Assembly (NCBI GenBank): GCA_013813905.1
Contig: JACCQX010000164.1
Coordinates: 1 to 17,325, forward strand
Direction: 5' to 3'
DNA length: 17,325 nt
Source of the DNA: Chloroflexota bacterium
Lineage (GTDB): Bacteria; Chloroflexota; Limnocylindria; Limnocylindrales; CSP1-4
Shown: one piece after another, positions 1 to 7,800 of the stretch
Position numbering within the stretch: the stretch's first letter is position 1
Layout: the number at the start of each line of letters is the position of its first letter
Notes under the pieces: model-generated
Told to the model about the DNA's origin: nothing
What the model saw: the letters and a program-made list of their open reading frames with translations, nothing else
Databases searched by the model: none
Position numbers and translations under genes: made by a program

Positions 1-107
1 AGAGCGGCATCCTCGCAGAGGCTCGCAGGCGTGAGCACTACGAGAAGCCGAGCGTCAAGCGCAAGCGCAAGGAAGCCAAGCGCAAGAAGGCCAGCCGTCA
101 GGACTAG
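1..107 (+). CDS. rpsU: 30S ribosomal protein S21, C-terminal part
   Basis: The first 107 bases are the 3' end of a gene whose start lies before the window. The reading frame begins at base 3 and ends at TAG 105-107. It encodes 34 residues with the S21 signature: an ARRREHYEKPSVKRKRK-type segment followed by a Lys/Arg-rich tail ending SRQD. S21 is a small basic protein of the 30S subunit that contacts 16S rRNA near the anti-Shine-Dalgarno region. It is followed by yqeY, the neighbour it has in many Firmicutes and Chloroflexota. The identification rests on the basic C-terminus and on the neighbour; the N-terminal half is not visible. Confidence 0.9.
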   Translation, partial: SGILAEARRREHYEKPSVKRKRKEAKRKKASRQD

Positions 108-116
108 GCGGTCGGT

Positions 117-143
117 GATCCGGGCCATGAAAGCCCGCGGATC
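117..143 (+). terminator. Stem-loop after rpsU (terminator-like, no U-tract)
   Basis: Ten bases after the rpsU stop, GATCC (117-121) pairs with GGATC (139-143) and GGGC (122-125) pairs with GCCC (133-136). There is a two-base bulge and a seven-base loop, CATGAAA. No T-run follows, so it is not a standard intrinsic terminator. It may instead protect the rpsU mRNA 3' end or mark a processing site. A perfect 14-base palindrome (141-154) abuts it and could compete for pairing. Confidence 0.4.
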
Positions 144-159
144 AGCCGGCTGATGGTCT

Positions 160-177
160 CCCCGGCAGGCCGGGGGA
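160..177 (+). promoter_or_regulatory. Hairpin overlapping the yqeY ribosome binding site
   Basis: CCCCGG (160-165) and CCGGGG (170-175) form a perfect six-pair stem with a CAGG loop. The 3' arm runs into GGGGGAA (172-178), the only Shine-Dalgarno-like sequence before the GTG start of yqeY at 185. Folding would bury the binding site. Whether this regulates translation is inference; the pairing itself is directly visible. Confidence 0.4.
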
Positions 178-184
178 ACATCCG

Positions 185-658
185 GTGACCCTTTCCGAGC
201 GACTCCAGGCGGCACTCCAGACCGCCATCCGTGAACGCGACGAGCTTCGTCGCGACACGCTGCGGATGGCCGTGGCCGCCGCTTACAACGCCGAGAAACA
301 AGCTCGTCGGCCCCTGACGGACGACGAGCTCCTTGGGGTGCTCACGCGCGAGGTCAAGACGCGCCGCGAGTCCGTCAAGGCATTCCGCGACGGCGGACGC
401 GAGGAGATGGCCCAGCGCGAGGAGCGAGAGGTGGTCATCCTCGGTGAGTTCCTGCCCCAGCAGCTCGGCGAGGCTGAGTTGCGGGTCATGGTCGTGGCCG
501 CCATACAGGAGACTGGCGCGTCCTCCGCACGCGACCTGGGCAAGGTGATGAGCGTGCTGTCGACCAGGACGCGAGGCCGTGCTGACGGGAAGCAGGTAAG
601 TGGCATGGTCGCCCAGGAGCTGGCCCGTCGCGACCTGTCGAGTCACGAGCACGCATGA
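185..658 (+). CDS. yqeY: GatB/YqeY domain protein
   Basis: This 157-residue protein spans the whole YqeY family length (about 150). It begins TLSERLQAALQTAIRERDELRRDTLRM and contains the family-typical ELLGVLTREVKTRRES segment, an acidic/basic central helix and GEFLPQQLGEAEL. It ends with the segment related to the tail domain of the GatB subunit of Asp/Glu-tRNA amidotransferase (ARDLGKVMSVLSTRTRGRADGKQVSGMV). YqeY proteins are thought to bind tRNA or amidotransferase-related partners, but no reaction is established. The GTG start is chosen because a strong purine-rich RBS lies seven bases upstream and no other family-consistent start exists. It sits directly after rpsU, the classic arrangement. 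Confidence 0.92.
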   Translation: MTLSERLQAALQTAIRERDELRRDTLRMAVAAAYNAEKQARRPLTDDELLGVLTREVKTRRESVKAFRDGGREEMAQREEREVVILGEFLPQQLGEAELRVMVVAAIQETGASSARDLGKVMSVLSTRTRGRADGKQVSGMVAQELARRDLSSHEHA

Positions 659-668
659 GCACCCCTCG

Positions 669-2828
669 GTGAGCCTGGTGACGCGCCGGACGCCGCGCCG
701 GCCGAATGCCTTCACGCGGCGCGACGCCGGCCGGCTCCTCGTGGCCGGTGCCCTGATGATCGCCACTCTCTCCGCGATCCTTTCGGTGGACATCCTGCCC
801 ACCGGTTTCCGCGGACAGGTCGGCGACGTGGCCCACCGCAACGTCGTAGCGCCTCGTTCCCTGGACTACACCTCGGAACGCGAGACGACCCTCCGGGTGG
901 CGACTGCCCGCGCGCAGGTGGCCCCCCAGTACGACTACACGGCTGACCAGGGCCTCGCCTCCGCGGAGCAACAGTCGGCGGCCTTCGATATGGCCATGCA
1001 GCCGGTCGACATGGCATTCTCCGCGGCCACCACGCCGGAGGCCCGGATGGAGGCGCTGAGGGCGGCCTTGCCGGACCTGCCGCCCAACGCCTTCGAGACG
1101 CTGGCGGCCATGAGCACGTCCGAATGGACCTCGCTGCGCTCGGAGATGGCGCGAGTGCTGGAGACGGCGCAACGCTCCGAGGTGCGCGATACGCAGCTGC
1201 CCGAGGTCAGGGCTGGCCTGCGGACCCGCATCGCGTCGCGGTTCTCAGGCGCGCAACGCCAGCTGGCCGGCGAGATCCTGGCTCCGCTGCTCGTGCCCAA
1301 CTCCACGTACGACGAGCTGGCCACGCTCGCGGCCCAGGAGGCTGCCGCCCGTGCGGTGCAGCCGGTGCGCTACAGCGTGTCCAAGGGTGAGGTCGTGGTG
1401 GCCCAGGGCCAGCGGGTCGATGACACGATCTACGAGCGACTCGAGCGACTCGGACTCCTGGACCCCCGGCCCGACGTGACGCAGGCGGGCGGCTGGGTCC
1501 TCGCCTCGACCCTACTGGTGAGCCTGCTGTTGGGCTGGATCTGGCGCTTCCGCCCGGAGATCTGGCATCGCACCAACTCATTGCTGCTCATCGCTCTGAT
1601 GGTGGTGCTCGCGACACTGGCGCTGAAGCTGACCGGCGAAGGGGCGGTACTGCCCTACTTCGTGCCGGCCGCCGCGGTGGGTCTCGTGGTGGCTATCCTG
1701 CTCGACTCGGACACGGCCCTGGTGGGCATGGCCTTGCTGGGCGTCCTGGCCGGCGCGATCACCGAGTCGGTCGAGGTGGCCGCCTACGTCTTCCTGGGTG
1801 GCACGGCCGGCATCATCGCCGTGCGCAAGGGCGAGCGGCTGGCGCACTTCATCCAGGCCGCGCTGGCCATGGCCCTCGTCAACGTCGCGGTGGTGACCGC
1901 CTTCACGCTCATCGGTGAGCGCGACCTGGCGGGCCTGCTTCAACTGTGGGGCGCGGCCCTGGCGGCCGCCGGCAGCTCGGCCGTCGCGGCCGTCGGTTCA
2001 TTCGTGGTGCTGGGCAACGTCTTCGGCATCACCACCTCCTTCCAGCTGCTGGAGATGGCCAATCCCTCGCAGCCACTCCTGCGCCGGCTCCTGCTGGAGA
2101 CGCCCGGCACCTATCACCACTCACTGATGGTGGGCAACCTGGGAGAGCGGGCAGCCGAGGCGATCGGTGCGGATCCCCTCGTAACGCGGGCCGCCGCCTA
2201 TTACCACGACATCGGCAAGCTGGCCAATCCCATGGGCTTCATCGAGAACCAGGGCCAGCAGGAGAACCCGCACGATCTGCTGACACCGATCGAGTCGGCC
2301 CGCATCCTGAAGGCGCATGTGGCCGACGGCATTGACCTGGGCTACCGCTACAGGCTGCCCAAGCAGATCATCTCCTTCATCCCGCAACACCACGGCACGG
2401 CGCTGATGAGCTATTTCTACGCCCGGGCCAAGGAGCAGGCCACGGAAGCTGCCGGAGCCCGGCCTGGCACGCCGCAGGCGCGCGATGCGGAGCAGGCCGT
2501 GGCTGCCGCTCATTTCCGCCACTCGGGGCCAAAGCCGCAATCGCGCGAGGCGGCCATCCTGATGCTGGCGGACAGCGTGGAGGCCTCGGTGCGGTCGCTC
2601 ACCAGCCAGGACGAGCCGGCCATCCGTGCCATGGTCGAGCGCATCATCCGGGAACGTCTGGAGGACGGTCAGTTCGACGAATGCGATCTGACGCTGCGCG
2701 ACCTGGACCTCATCCGCGAGGCTTTCATCGCCCAGCTGTTGGGCATGTACCACCGGCGCATCGAGTACCCGCAGAACAAGATCGTGGAGCTGGAATCGCG
2801 GCGCACCGCCTCTGGTCGAGGGTCATGA
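669..2828 (+). CDS. pgpH: 7TM-HD membrane phosphohydrolase, PgpH/YqfF-like
   Basis: The protein is about 719 residues. It has an N-terminal membrane segment (LLVAGALMIATLSAIL), then a long extracytoplasmic 7TMR-HDED-type region. Hydrophobic helices follow at roughly residues 274-455, and then a cytosolic HD domain. HD-domain signatures are TPGTYHHSLMVGNL and AAYYHDIGKL, with H513 and D514 as the metal-binding HD pair, and later IPQHHGT. PgpH-type proteins hydrolyse cyclic di-AMP to pApA at the inner face of the membrane. The open frame extends back to 600 but overlaps yqeY there; GTG 669 or 678 lies just past the yqeY stop and is preferred, although neither has a clear RBS. In Bacillus the homologous gene also precedes ybeY. 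Function is by family; activity on c-di-AMP is inferred. Confidence 0.9.
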   Translation: MSLVTRRTPRRPNAFTRRDAGRLLVAGALMIATLSAILSVDILPTGFRGQVGDVAHRNVVAPRSLDYTSERETTLRVATARAQVAPQYDYTADQGLASAEQQSAAFDMAMQPVDMAFSAATTPEARMEALRAALPDLPPNAFETLAAMSTSEWTSLRSEMARVLETAQRSEVRDTQLPEVRAGLRTRIASRFSGAQRQLAGEILAPLLVPNSTYDELATLAAQEAAARAVQPVRYSVSKGEVVVAQGQRVDDTIYERLERLGLLDPRPDVTQAGGWVLASTLLVSLLLGWIWRFRPEIWHRTNSLLLIALMVVLATLALKLTGEGAVLPYFVPAAAVGLVVAILLDSDTALVGMALLGVLAGAITESVEVAAYVFLGGTAGIIAVRKGERLAHFIQAALAMALVNVAVVTAFTLIGERDLAGLLQLWGAALAAAGSSAVAAVGSFVVLGNVFGITTSFQLLEMANPSQPLLRRLLLETPGTYHHSLMVGNLGERAAEAIGADPLVTRAAAYYHDIGKLANPMGFIENQGQQENPHDLLTPIESARILKAHVADGIDLGYRYRLPKQIISFIPQHHGTALMSYFYARAKEQATEAAGARPGTPQARDAEQAVAAAHFRHSGPKPQSREAAILMLADSVEASVRSLTSQDEPAIRAMVERIIRERLEDGQFDECDLTLRDLDLIREAFIAQLLGMYHRRIEYPQNKIVELESRRTASGRGS

Positions 2829-2845
2829 CCGCCCGTGGGGCTTGA

Positions 2846-3064
2846 TCCGCGGCGCGTGCCCCCGTCACGATGTTCGCCCAAGAGGGATGCCTAAAACGTT
2901 TCGAGAGGTTCGTCGGGATCAGCTATGAACGTTCCCAACTCGAGGTGACTTACCTCTCTCCCACGGCAGTCTCGTGGCAGGACGGCGATCGACGTGTCCA
3001 GTGCGTCCTTCACTCCGGCGATGGGGAACCTCTCACGGGATCGATGCGTGGCCGGGGCGAGTAG
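2846..3064 (+). pseudogene. Remnant of a septum-formation (Septum_form) domain
   Basis: After an in-frame TGA (2843-2845) an open stretch runs to TAG 3062-3064; ATG 2870 would give 64 residues. The peptide reads CLKRFERFVGISYERSQL, then LSPTAVSWQDGDRRVQC, then LTGSMRGRGE. From memory of the family, this C..aF..yvG..y..S.l / Pt..SW..GdR.v.C / LtGS.rg pattern matches the C-terminal half of Septum_form-type domains of Actinobacteria and relatives. The N-terminal half, the membrane anchor and any signal peptide are absent. The stretch also overlaps the first codons of ybeY. It is most likely a decayed gene end. Alternatively it is a small expressed ORF that resembles the domain by descent only. 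Confidence 0.5.
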
Positions 3065-3692
3065 GAGCGCCCCGCCGCGACAGGCGACCAGCACCGTCTA
3101 CCTCCGCCCATGGCGGCTGGATCTGACGGATCGCTCAGATCGGAGGCCGATCGTGGCCAGGGCCGTCCATGCCCGCGACCTGGCGCAGGCCCTGGAGGCC
3201 GCTGGTGCACCGCAGCCTGCCACGGTCGGGTTGATCCTCACCAACGACGCGGAGCTCGCGGAACTGAACGAGCGGGCCATGGGTCGATCGGGCCCCACCG
3301 ATGTCCTGTCGTTCCCGCTCCTGCCGGCGGGTGCCTTCCCGCCGCATCCCGGCCAGCATCGACGGCGGCGGCCGGATGCTGGCACGGACGCCCAGCCGTT
3401 CGCCTTGCCGCCCGCGCAGCGCCTCCACCTGGGGGAGATCATCGTCTCGGTCGAGCGTGCGGTGGGGCAGGCCGACGAGGGACGAGGTGGACAGACGGGC
3501 GATGTGCGCTGGTCAGCTGCCGACGAACTCCGCCTGCTAGTGACCCACGGCGCCCTCCACCTGTGCGGCTGGGACCATGCCGAGCCGGAGGAAGAGGCCG
3601 CCATGCGTGCCCTGGAGCGAGATCTGTTGGGATGGAGCAACCGACCCGAGGCACCCCTCACTGACCCGAGGCGCCTTACTGTCATTCCCTGA
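3048..3692 (+). CDS. ybeY: Endoribonuclease YbeY (rRNA maturation factor)
   Basis: YbeY is a zinc-dependent RNase-like factor needed for 16S rRNA 3' maturation and 70S quality control. The zinc motif HGALHLCGWDH is intact (His residues 167, 171 and 177 counted from GTG 3048). The upstream family block NERAMGRSGPTDVLSFP is also present. Between TDVLSFP and LGEIIVSVERA there is an extra stretch of about 35 residues rich in Pro, Arg and His, where most YbeY proteins have under ten. The start is uncertain: GTG 2994, ATG 3021 and GTG 3048 are all in frame and none has a strong RBS. I chose 3048 because the expected first beta strand (STVYLRPWRLDL) lies just downstream and it minimises overlap with the preceding remnant. 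It follows the PgpH-like gene, as in Bacillus. Confidence 0.93.
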   Translation: MAGASRSAPPRQATSTVYLRPWRLDLTDRSDRRPIVARAVHARDLAQALEAAGAPQPATVGLILTNDAELAELNERAMGRSGPTDVLSFPLLPAGAFPPHPGQHRRRRPDAGTDAQPFALPPAQRLHLGEIIVSVERAVGQADEGRGGQTGDVRWSAADELRLLVTHGALHLCGWDHAEPEEEAAMRALERDLLGWSNRPEAPLTDPRRLTVIP

Positions 3693-4066
3693 TAAAGGCG
3701 ATCGTGACGGATGGCCTAAGGGGGTTTTCACACCACAGGGATCGATCGTCTACGGATGGGGGCGGTCGTATGTGACGGTTCAGGGCGCGCCATGGGCTGG
3801 GTGTCCCTCAAACCTCGTCCGGCTGGGCGTGGAGGAGCTCTTACCACCGCCTCCAACCGTAGGACGCGGAAACATCTGTCATCAGCTGGGTGACATGCTC
3901 CACCACCTCGGAGCGGCGCATTGCAGCTTCGACGGCACTCACCTGCGCCCCGGTTTACTATCCCGTTCGCGGGCCACTTTCCCAGGGAGAGGGATGTGGC
4001 CCCGTCGGCGTGCCCTGCGCACCGGCTCGCCAGCCGCTCGCCTGTCGCCGTCCATCAGAGGTCGCC
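3693..4066 (+). other. 374-nt gene-free spacer between ybeY and pth
   Basis: No convincing coding sequence is present: frames crossing it are continuations of neighbouring genes without family resemblance. It holds a long-range helix candidate (annotated separately) and TACTAT at 3956-3961, a possible -10 element. That box is followed at once by a perfect CCCG-TTCG-CGGG hairpin (3962-3973). The RBS of pth is at its end. I found no T-loop motif, no RNase P conserved blocks and no SRP domain IV motif. Confidence 0.6.
3724..3873 (+). ncRNA. Candidate structured RNA or pth-mfd leader
   Basis: Bases 3749-3766 pair with 3846-3863: 17 of 18 positions pair, with one A-A mismatch and two G-U wobbles. 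Inside, 3813-3820 pairs with 3825-3832 around a GGCT loop (one U-U mismatch). Outside, GTTTTC (3724-3729) can pair with GGAAAC (3868-3873). Together these make a plausible closed, branched RNA on the + strand, about 200 nt before pth. It matches no RNA family I recognise. It could be a free small RNA, a 5' leader, or chance pairing in GC-rich DNA. Covariation among relatives would decide. Confidence 0.3.
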
Positions 4067-4813
4067 GTGAAGATCGTCGTGGGGTTGGGCAACCCCGGAC
4101 GCCAATACGAAGGGACACGCCACAACGTGGGCTGGATGGTGCTCGACCGCATCGCGGAGCGGGCGGGTTGGAGCGGCAAGGCCAAGGCGCGTGATGCCGC
4201 CGCGGTCGCGCGCGGCCGGCACGGGGACCTGGATCTGGTGTTGGTGAAGCCGACCACCTACATGAACCTTTCGGGTTTGGCCGTGCGCAAGGTCCTCGCT
4301 CGAGAGCGCGCGCCGCTTGCCGACATGCTCGTCGTGGTGGACGACTTCGCCCTGCCCATGGGGCGGCTGCGACTTCGCGAGGAGGGCAGCGCGGGTGGCC
4401 ATAACGGGCTGCGCTCGATCATCGGAGAGATGGGCACCCAGGGATTCGCGCGCCTGCGGGTCGGTATCGGCGATCCGGGCCAGCGTGCCGTCGATCATGT
4501 CCTCAGCCGGTTCGGCCCGTCGGAACGCGCGGATCTGGAGCTCGTCCTGGACGCGGCGGCCGATGCCGTCGAGGACTGGGCGCGCGAAGGCACGTCGCGA
4601 GCCGCCAATCGATGGAACCCCTGGCGCCTGGGGGCCTCGGACGTCGGCGGGCCTGGCCACGGCGGACCCGTCGAGGCGACCGATCCGACGCTGCCCGCCC
4701 CGCCCACGCTTCGGATACCCGAGCGGGAGGGCAAGCCCGACAAGAACGGCATCGTGCGCACGCTCACCGGCTGGCGCAAGCTGCTTCCCCCGGGCCGCCG
4801 AGACCGCCCATGA
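4067..4813 (+). CDS. pth: Peptidyl-tRNA hydrolase
   Basis: Pth releases tRNA from peptidyl-tRNAs that fall off ribosomes. Catalytic and binding residues are visible: GLGNPG with N9, TRHNVGW with catalytic H19, KPTTYMNLSG, VVVDDFALP with D92/D93, GGHNGLRS with N113, and RLRVGIG. GTG 4067 puts the conserved KIVVGLGNPG at the true N-terminus and has AGAGG five bases upstream; the open frame before it is not family-like. The core ends near residue 190, and about 60 further residues form a Gly/Pro-rich linker closing with KNGIVRTLTGWRKLLP. That tail is not part of the standard fold. The stop overlaps the mfd start as ATGA, implying translational coupling. pth-mfd adjacency is also typical of Bacillus. 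Confidence 0.96.
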   Translation: MKIVVGLGNPGRQYEGTRHNVGWMVLDRIAERAGWSGKAKARDAAAVARGRHGDLDLVLVKPTTYMNLSGLAVRKVLARERAPLADMLVVVDDFALPMGRLRLREEGSAGGHNGLRSIIGEMGTQGFARLRVGIGDPGQRAVDHVLSRFGPSERADLELVLDAAADAVEDWAREGTSRAANRWNPWRLGASDVGGPGHGGPVEATDPTLPAPPTLRIPEREGKPDKNGIVRTLTGWRKLLPPGRRDRP

Positions 4814-7800
4814 CCGACGCTGCGGCGACGCGCACGAGGGGCAGGCGCGGACGCGATCGACACATCGCGGAGCGGGTCGCCTCGGGCACTGCCACCGGGC
4901 AGGCCACCAGCGCCAGCTCGCCTGGCGCGCTGCGGCCCCGTGTCCCGGACCTGGCCGCTCTGCCCGATCTGCTCGCCCGGTCGGGCGAGGTGGAAGCGCT
5001 GGTGGAGCGTTTCGCCCGAGCACGCGACGGCCGTGCCGCCGGGCTGCGTCATGTCGTCTACGCGAGCGTCCCGCACGGGGCCAAGACCTTCCTTGCCGCG
5101 GCCCTGGTCCGAGCGTCGGGCGAGCCGCTGGTCTGGCTGGCGCGTGACGCGGAGATCGCCGACCGTGTGGCCGAGGAGCTTCAGGCCTGGCTGGGGGACG
5201 CCGCCGCGGTCGTGACGCTGGAACCGCGCACCTCCCTCGCGTACGAGCGGTCGGAGCTGGTGCGAGACGAGAGTGCCGCCCGGGTCGCCGCGCTGGCTGC
5301 CTGGCGCTCCGGGCAAGGTGACGGGCCGGCACGCGGTCCGGCGCGCGTGCTGGTAACGAGCGTCCAGGCCCTGTTCCAGCGGACGCTTCCGCCCCAGGCA
5401 CTGCCGCAGGACCCTCTCACCATCCGACGCGGCGCCCGCCTGAGCCAGGAGCGAGTGCTGCGCTCGCTGCTCGAGCTGGGCTACGAAGCCGTCCCCGAGG
5501 TCGGCGGGCGCGGCGAGTTCACGCGCCGTGGCGGTATCGTGGACTGCTTCCCGGCCGGCCAGCCACTGCCGGTGCGCATCGAGTGGTTCGGTGATGAGAT
5601 CGACTCCCTGCGCGCCTTCGACCCCGCCGACCAGCGCGGCGTCGGGGCGATCGACGCGACCGTGCTGCTACCCGCCTCGGAGTTCCTCTTCCCCGCCAGT
5701 GAGCACGGACCGGAGGCGGCCGCCGCGTGGCTGGGCGATCGACTGGGCCGGCTGGGAGTCAGGCTCAGCGAACCGCTCCAGCAGGACCTGGCCCAGTTGG
5801 CCAACGGGCAGCTCGGCGATGCGGCCGAGATCTGGGCAGGCGTCCTCGCTCCGGCCTTCGGTCTCCAGCACCTGGGCGACGCGCTCTGGCTCATCGACGA
5901 GCCCCGCGACGTCCACGATGCCGGCGATTCGCTGCGCGCCCAGGCGGAAGAGCGGCGGGCCGAGATGGAGCGTGCCGGCGAGCTGCCCAAGGGTTGGGCC
6001 GAGGCCTACCCGGCGGCGCGGGAATGGAAGCGTGCTCTGCTCGAGGCACGCACCATTGAGCTCACCTGGGAGAGCGAGGCGGACGGCGCGCCGCCGGGTG
6101 GCAATCCCTTCGGCTGGCATGAGCCGGTGATGCCGCCACAGGCCATCACCTCGCTCGCTCCCACCATCAGCCGTTGGCGCCGCGAAGGCGCCCGCGTGGT
6201 GCTCACCTCCGATCAGTCGGCGCGACTCTCGGAGATCCTGGCCGAGGCGGACATGGTCACCGCGCCCACTGCGCATCTCGCTGAGCCGCCGCCACCGGGC
6301 GGCCTGGCGCTCGTCGAGCGAAGCCTCAACGGCGGCTTCGCGGGCGGCCCGGACGGGCTGGTCCTGGTCTCCGACCGTGAGCTCTTCGGCACGGTCCGCG
6401 TCCGTCGGCCGCGCGCCCTCCGCCGGGTCGTGCCGCGGGACCTGCTGGAGCGCCTGCAGCCAGGTGACATCGTGGTCCACATCGACCACGGCGTGGCCCG
6501 CTACGCCGGCCTCGTGCGACGCGGTGCCGGCGGCGAGGGCGGGGAGGAGCGGGACTTCCTGGAGCTGCACTTCCGCGACAAGGATCGCATCTGGGTCCCG
6601 GTGGAGCAGATCGACCGCGTATCTCGCTACGCCGGCGGAGAGCAGCCGGCTCTCTCCAAGCTCGGCGGCGGGGAGTGGCAGCGCGCCAAGACCCGCGTCC
6701 GCAAGGCGGTCGGGGATCTGGCCAAGGAGCTCCTGGAGCTGTACGCGGCGCGTGCCGGCGTGCGCGGCCGGGCCTTCGGCGAGGACACGCCGTGGCAATC
6801 GGAGATGGAGGCCGCCTTCCCCTACGAGGAGACTCCCGACCAACTGCGCGCCGCCCTGGAGGTCAAGGCCGACCTGGAGCACGAGCGCCCGATGGACCGG
6901 CTGGTCGTGGGCGACGTCGGTTACGGCAAGACGGAGGTCGCCATCCGCACCGCCTTCAAGGCCATCCAGGAAGGGACGCAGGTGGCTTTGCTGGTGCCCA
7001 CCACGGTGCTGGCGGCCCAGCACCTGGAGACCTTCAGCCAGCGTTTCGCGGCGTATCCCATCGCGGTGCGGATGCTCAGCCGCTTCGTGCCGCCGCAGGA
7101 GCAGCGCGACACGCTGGCGGGCCTGGCGGCCGGCTCGGTGGATCTGGTCATCGGCACGCACCGCCTGCTGTCGCGGGACATCCGCATCAAGGAGCTGGGC
7201 CTGGTCATCGTGGACGAGGAACAGCGCTTCGGGGTGGCCCATAAGGAGCGCCTGAAGCGACTGAAGACGGAGGTGCACGTCCTGACCCTCTCGGCCACGC
7301 CCATCCCGCGGACGCTGAACCTGGCCTTGGTCGGTGTGCGGGACATGAGCGTCATCGAGACGCCGCCGGAGGACCGCCTGCCCATCCAGACCCGCGTCGC
7401 GGAGGCATCCGCCGGGCTGGTACGCGATGCGATCAACCGCGAGCTGGATCGTGGCGGCCAGGTCTTCTTCGTGCACAACCGGGTGGAGACCATCGAGGCG
7501 CAGGCCGAGCAGCTCCGGCGGCTCCTGCCGCGGGCGCGCATCGTGGTGGCGCACGGCCAGATGGCCGAGGGCGGCCTGGAGAAGGTCATGATGGCCTTCG
7601 CGCGCGGGGACTTCGACGTGCTGGTCTGCACGACCATCATCGAGTCGGGGCTGGACATCCCCAACGCCAACACCATCATCATCGACCGGGCCGACGCGCT
7701 CGGACTGGCCCAGCTGTACCAGCTGCGCGGACGGGTCGGGCGCTCGAGCCGGCGGGCGTACGCCTACCTTCTCTACCGCCGGCGGGAGCGGCTGAGCGAC

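Noticed and set aside
3062..3064. The septum-domain fragment being the true N-terminus of ybeY by frameshift
   Set aside because: YbeY proteins carry no such domain, and the fragment ends in its own family-like C-terminal LTGS motif before the ybeY core begins.
3896..3906. GCTCCACCA resembling the 3' end of tmRNA
   Set aside because: No T-arm, no tRNA-like acceptor pairing partner and no tag-peptide frame are found upstream.
3890..4066. Upstream extension of the pth reading frame
   Set aside because: Pth proteins begin at KIVVGLGNPG, and GTG 4067 has a good RBS; the upstream part is not conserved-looking.
4055..5401. A 448-codon minus-strand open frame opposite pth and the start of mfd
   Set aside because: Low-complexity Arg/Pro/Ala-rich translation with no family signal; both + strand genes are certain.
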